Shown: piece after piece, positions 61,390-64,000 of the stretch | Layout of the letters: the number at the start of each line of letters is the position of its first letter | Position numbering within the stretch: position 1 is the stretch's first letter | From: Acidobacterium sp. S8 | GTDB lineage: Bacteria; Acidobacteriota; Terriglobia; Terriglobales; Acidobacteriaceae | DNA length: 64,000 bases | Assembly: GCF_009765985.1 (NCBI RefSeq) | Contig: NZ_LMUM01000034.1 | Location: 698,910-762,909 of the forward strand | Reading direction: 5' to 3' | Notes under the pieces: generated by a model | What the model was told of the DNA's origin: nothing | The model's input: the letters and a program-made list of their open reading frames with translations, nothing else | Database searches by the model: none | Translations under genes and position numbers: made by a program

Positions 61390-62559
61390 TTATGCCAGCG
61401 CCAGCGTATACGCCTCATAGACGCTGTCGAATACCGAATCCCATGAAGCATTGAGCGCGACGGCCCGGGCGGCGGCACGCATCTGGTTGTGAGGCTCCGG
61501 ATCACCGATAAGGTGAAGGATGGTGTTGGCGAAGTTCTCATCGTCGGCGACGAAGCCGGTTTTGCCCTCCTCAACGATGTAGCGTGGGCCACCGTCGGGC
61601 GTAACGACGGCGGGAACACCGGAGGATAAGGCTTCGAGGACGACGTTGCCAAAGGTGTCAGTGTGGGAAGGAAAAACGAAGAGATCCATGTTCGCGTAGG
61701 CGGTGGAAAGCGCTTCGCCATGTAAGACGCCGGGAAATTCGGCGTTGGGCAAGTGCTGGCGCAGCCATGGTTCCTGTACACCGTGGCCGACGATGAGGAA
61801 GCGAAAATTGCTGATCCCCGCCGCCAGCAATTGCTCGCGGATGCGGACGAGCAGGGCGACATTCTTTTCGACGGACAGCCGACCGACGAAGCCGAGGACA
61901 AATGCCGTGTCGTCCGGCGTCCGGTTGCGAAACTGAGGTGAGAATTGCGTTGTGTTGATTCCTCTCTGCATCAGCTTGCAGGGGCGTCGTGTCACGTCCT
62001 CGAGCAGCTCGCAAAGCGCTTCATTCGGCGCAAAGAGCACGCGAGCCATGGAATAGAACTGTGCGCTGGCAAAGAGGCTGGAGCGTTCGATCTGTTCAGC
62101 CGCTAACATCGCTTGCCGCTCTGGCAAGACCTTGAGAAATTTCTGCGATCGCTTGGCAGCATATTCGTGAACATTTGTGTGCCAGGAGGCCACTAGAGGC
62201 AGGTGGTAATGGTTGGCCAGCGAGGCTCCGATCATGCCGAAATCGCTGGGTCCGGTGATGTGGATCAGGTCGGGGCGGAAGCTCCGCAGAGTTCGGGCGA
62301 TGAGAGGCAGATGACGGAAAAAAACAAGATCGAAACTCAGATCTTTTTCCAGGCCGAAGGAGAGCGGCCCGCGCGAAAGCTCGAGAGTTGTCAGTGCGCC
62401 TTCTGTTTGCAGGCGATCTGCGCGTCTACCGGCGCGAACACACAAAAACGGCAGGTTGCGCCGCCGGACAAAGGCCTCAAATTCCCGGCTGGTATGGGCC
62501 ACGCCGTTGATCTCGTGGAACGAATCGGGAAAATACGCAACGCGAGGCGGGAAGGACAT
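61390..62559 (-). CDS. GT4-family glycosyltransferase
   Basis: 389-residue GT-B-fold retaining glycosyltransferase. The acceptor-side N-terminal domain begins RVAYFPDSFHEINGVAHTSREFEAF. The donor-binding C-terminal domain shows FVGRLSVEKNV and the nucleotide-sugar motif SHTDTFGNVVLEALSSGVPAV with the conserved Glu. The pattern is that of lipid or phosphatidyl-inositol-type mannosyl/glucosyltransferases acting at the inner membrane. The ATG at 62559 is the most plausible start since homology begins there, though no clear ribosome-binding site is seen. Acceptor unknown. Confidence 0.87.
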   Translation of the reverse strand: MSFPPRVAYFPDSFHEINGVAHTSREFEAFVRRRNLPFLCVRAGRRADRLQTEGALTTLELSRGPLSFGLEKDLSFDLVFFRHLPLIARTLRSFRPDLIHITGPSDFGMIGASLANHYHLPLVASWHTNVHEYAAKRSQKFLKVLPERQAMLAAEQIERSSLFASAQFYSMARVLFAPNEALCELLEDVTRRPCKLMQRGINTTQFSPQFRNRTPDDTAFVLGFVGRLSVEKNVALLVRIREQLLAAGISNFRFLIVGHGVQEPWLRQHLPNAEFPGVLHGEALSTAYANMDLFVFPSHTDTFGNVVLEALSSGVPAVVTPDGGPRYIVEEGKTGFVADDENFANTILHLIGDPEPHNQMRAAARAVALNASWDSVFDSVYEAYTLALA

Positions 62560-62730
62560 ACAAAGGGAGTGTAAATGTCCTTTGCTGGTCTTTTGAGAAA
62601 AACGGCTGTCCATCTTGCGGCGAAGGGTGCTGGCGCGAGCATGACAACTGTCATCTCCGTTTGCTGACAAAGCATACTGCTGCCGCTCAGTGGTCTGATG
62701 CGATGCTTGTGGTGTCAGAGAGAGGGTTTT

Positions 62731-62904
62731 ATGAACAACATTCCTGCGCACACGCCATGGCATAAAGAAAAAGACTGCGACTCGTTCACCACTATCGTAA
62801 ACAGGCTGGGCATGGCGCTTTTCATTCTTGGGATATTCGTTCCCGGAGCGCATTCGCTCATGATGGTGGGCATGGCGTTGATCGCTATCTCATACATCTG
62901 GTAA
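62731..62904 (+). CDS. 57-residue membrane protein
   Basis: Begins MNNIPAHTPWHKEKDC and has one or two hydrophobic segments (LGMALFILGIFVPGA and LMMVGMALIAISYIW). The ATG at 62731 has GAGAGGG seven bases ahead; the track start at 62698 is 11 residues upstream and lacks such a site. Convergent with the following gene. Function unknown. The good ribosome-binding site and hydrophobicity support it as real. Confidence 0.55.
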   Translation: MNNIPAHTPWHKEKDCDSFTTIVNRLGMALFILGIFVPGAHSLMMVGMALIAISYIW

Positions 62905-62912
62905 GGACAGTT

Positions 62913-63818
62913 CTACGGGCTTTCTTCGGCTGCAATGCGGTTGATGACGCGTTGCACGAATACGGCGTGGAAGTTAACGTGACGGGCCAGGTCGGGCACA
63001 AACTCGGTGATGAAGTTGCCGATGGGATCAGTGGCGAGGGCGGTTCCATAGCGGGCGCTGGCGGCCGCCCAGCCTGTGTCACGATAAGGAACATAAGCAT
63101 CGCCAACGGCTTCTTCAAATATTCCGCCTACGACGGTAGCGTAGTTGAACATGCCCTCGCCATCATCTCCCTGCGTCCACGCGATCTGATAAATACAGTG
63201 CGCGATGCGGCGCGTGTATGAAGCATTGGGCATGCGATGGTAGTGCGGATCCTGGTGCGCGATCGCCGGGATGAGGAATGTTCCGAAGAATTCGTTGGTC
63301 ATGTCCTGCGTGAATGACACGCCGGAGAGTTTTGCCCATCCTTCCATGCCGGGTCCATAGGCCGAGTGAGAATCGGATGCCACGGAAATGGCGGAAATAC
63401 CACCGATGGTAAGCAAGTTGAACGGATCGAAGACATCCTTGGTGGCGAGGATGGCCTTCTGGCGAGGCGTCATGGGATGCGCCTCGGCATTGTCAATGAA
63501 TTTCTGGAATGGATTGTAATTTGGTCCGCAACTCATTTGTGGAGATGCCGCGGACTTCGACTGCATATCTTTGCAAGTGGGCAGCGAGGATGGAATCACG
63601 ATTGGTGGTGTTGGAGGCTGATTCTCAGACGCGGCTGGGGGGAAGCTCTGGCTCTCAGGGGTCGCGCCTGAGGCGAATTCTATAGCGGGGAGAGGTGCAT
63701 CCGGCAGCGTCTGCTGTCCATAGACAGAACGCGATGGCATGGCGACAACGAAGATTACGGTCCAACGAAATGTTTTAAGAAGGACCGTTATGTCCAATAG
63801 AGCGCGCAATCGCCGCAT
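62913..63818 (-). CDS. Exported protein of unknown function
   Basis: 301 residues from the ATG at 63818, which starts an Arg-rich signal peptide (MRRLRALLDITVLLKTFRW, cleavage near VYGQ). A Pro/Ser-rich linker (about 35-80) is followed by a globular region with FVDNAEAHPMTPRQKAIL-like helices (here FIDNAEAHPMTPRQKAIL), IPAIAHQDPHYHRMP and PIGNFITEFVPDLARH. I do not recognise a named family; comparable proteins seem frequent in acidobacteria. The track start at 63914 overlaps the next gene. Confidence 0.65.
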   Translation of the reverse strand: MRRLRALLDITVLLKTFRWTVIFVVAMPSRSVYGQQTLPDAPLPAIEFASGATPESQSFPPAASENQPPTPPIVIPSSLPTCKDMQSKSAASPQMSCGPNYNPFQKFIDNAEAHPMTPRQKAILATKDVFDPFNLLTIGGISAISVASDSHSAYGPGMEGWAKLSGVSFTQDMTNEFFGTFLIPAIAHQDPHYHRMPNASYTRRIAHCIYQIAWTQGDDGEGMFNYATVVGGIFEEAVGDAYVPYRDTGWAAASARYGTALATDPIGNFITEFVPDLARHVNFHAVFVQRVINRIAAEESP

Positions 63819-63873
63819 ATTGTGTTGGACGCAGGACGAGCCTGTTTTTCTGCCGGGAGATCCATGTTCAAGG

Positions 63874-63999
63874 CTAATCCGAGCGATGGCGGCGGAAAAA
63901 TTTGTCGCGTACATCGGGCCAGAACTCCGACCACAGATCGCCGCCTGCTTCGCCGAGCAGTGAGAATCCCCATGTTTCCATGACGACGGTGCCGTTCGC
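63874..63999 (-). CDS. 3' end of a gene running off the right edge
   Basis: The minus-strand frame from the window edge reads ETWGFSLLGEAGGDL...EFWPDVRDKFFRRHRSD and stops at TAG (63874). It is too short for the ORF track, but the codon pattern and the orderly end look coding. The SEFWPDV segment resembles TEFVPDL in the neighbouring gene, suggesting related proteins in tandem. Product unknown. Confidence 0.5.
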   Translation of the reverse strand, partial: ANGTVVMETWGFSLLGEAGGDLWSEFWPDVRDKFFRRHRSD

Positions 64000-64000
64000 G

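Noticed and set aside
1-64000. Prophage, integrative element or tRNA-linked island
   Set aside because: No phage structural genes, integrases, tRNA genes or attachment-site repeats were recognised.

Overview
The window is a GC-rich chromosomal segment with the character of an acidobacterium, most likely class Terriglobia (subdivision 1, the Terriglobus/Granulicella/Edaphobacter/Acidobacterium type). The evidence is the family mix. There are four large TonB-dependent receptors, all with an N-terminal carboxypeptidase-regulatory-like domain. There are two orphan MacB/FtsX-type permeases of the acidobacterial ADOP kind with no ATPase nearby, a GH9 glycosidase, and many short palindromic intergenic repeats. 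The assignment is inferred from gene content, not from a 16S gene, and no rRNA or tRNA gene was seen.

Layout. 1-4 kb (+): a tightly packed run of aroB (cut by the window edge), ubiE/menG, a CDF metal exporter, an OsmC protein and a PASTA protein. 4-11.3 kb (-): surA-like isomerase, YhaM-like HD nuclease, EVE protein, aroC, def, fmt and rsmB, spaced so closely that they could be one transcription unit. 11.5-19.3 kb: C-terminal processing protease, sucD/sucC (-), trpD, a SIMPL protein, a hexapeptide acyltransferase and a site-2-type protease. 19.7-26.1 kb (+): trpS, scpA, a PiT phosphate transporter, scpB, an RluB-type pseudouridine synthase and a cupin. 26.2-33.7 kb (-): PAP2 phosphatase, two ADOP permeases and a polytopic membrane protein.

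33.9-64 kb is the accessory-looking half. It holds an Oar-like receptor, an IS110 remnant, a DUF1254 lipoprotein, a DinB protein and a REP-associated tyrosine transposase (RAYT) bracketed by inverted palindromes. It then has a large radical SAM protein resembling the archaeal tetraether synthase (Tes) family, a second Oar-like receptor, a maf/asparaginase operon and a Tat-exported GH9 enzyme. Next come a Cys/His-rich small secreted protein followed by a TonB receptor, an FAD monooxygenase, an FmdE-like protein, a fourth receptor and a GT4 glycosyltransferase. The window closes with a secreted protein of unknown function and the 3' end of another gene on the right edge.

How genes work together. 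The translation-related set (def, fmt, rsmB, trpS, rluB), the shikimate/aromatic set (aroB, aroC, trpD) and chromosome segregation (scpA, scpB) are ordinary housekeeping genes. The receptors, the GH9 enzyme and the glycosyltransferase fit a saprophytic polymer-degrading lifestyle.

The two most interesting items are the Tes-like radical SAM enzyme and the RAYT/REP system. The first is a candidate for making the membrane-spanning iso-diabolic-acid or branched-tetraether lipids for which acidobacteria are known. The second is a transposase gene sitting between inverted palindromes whose relatives are scattered through at least seven other intergenic sites here. Two further unrelated repeat families are also present, and one copy is embedded in frame in the scpA coding sequence.
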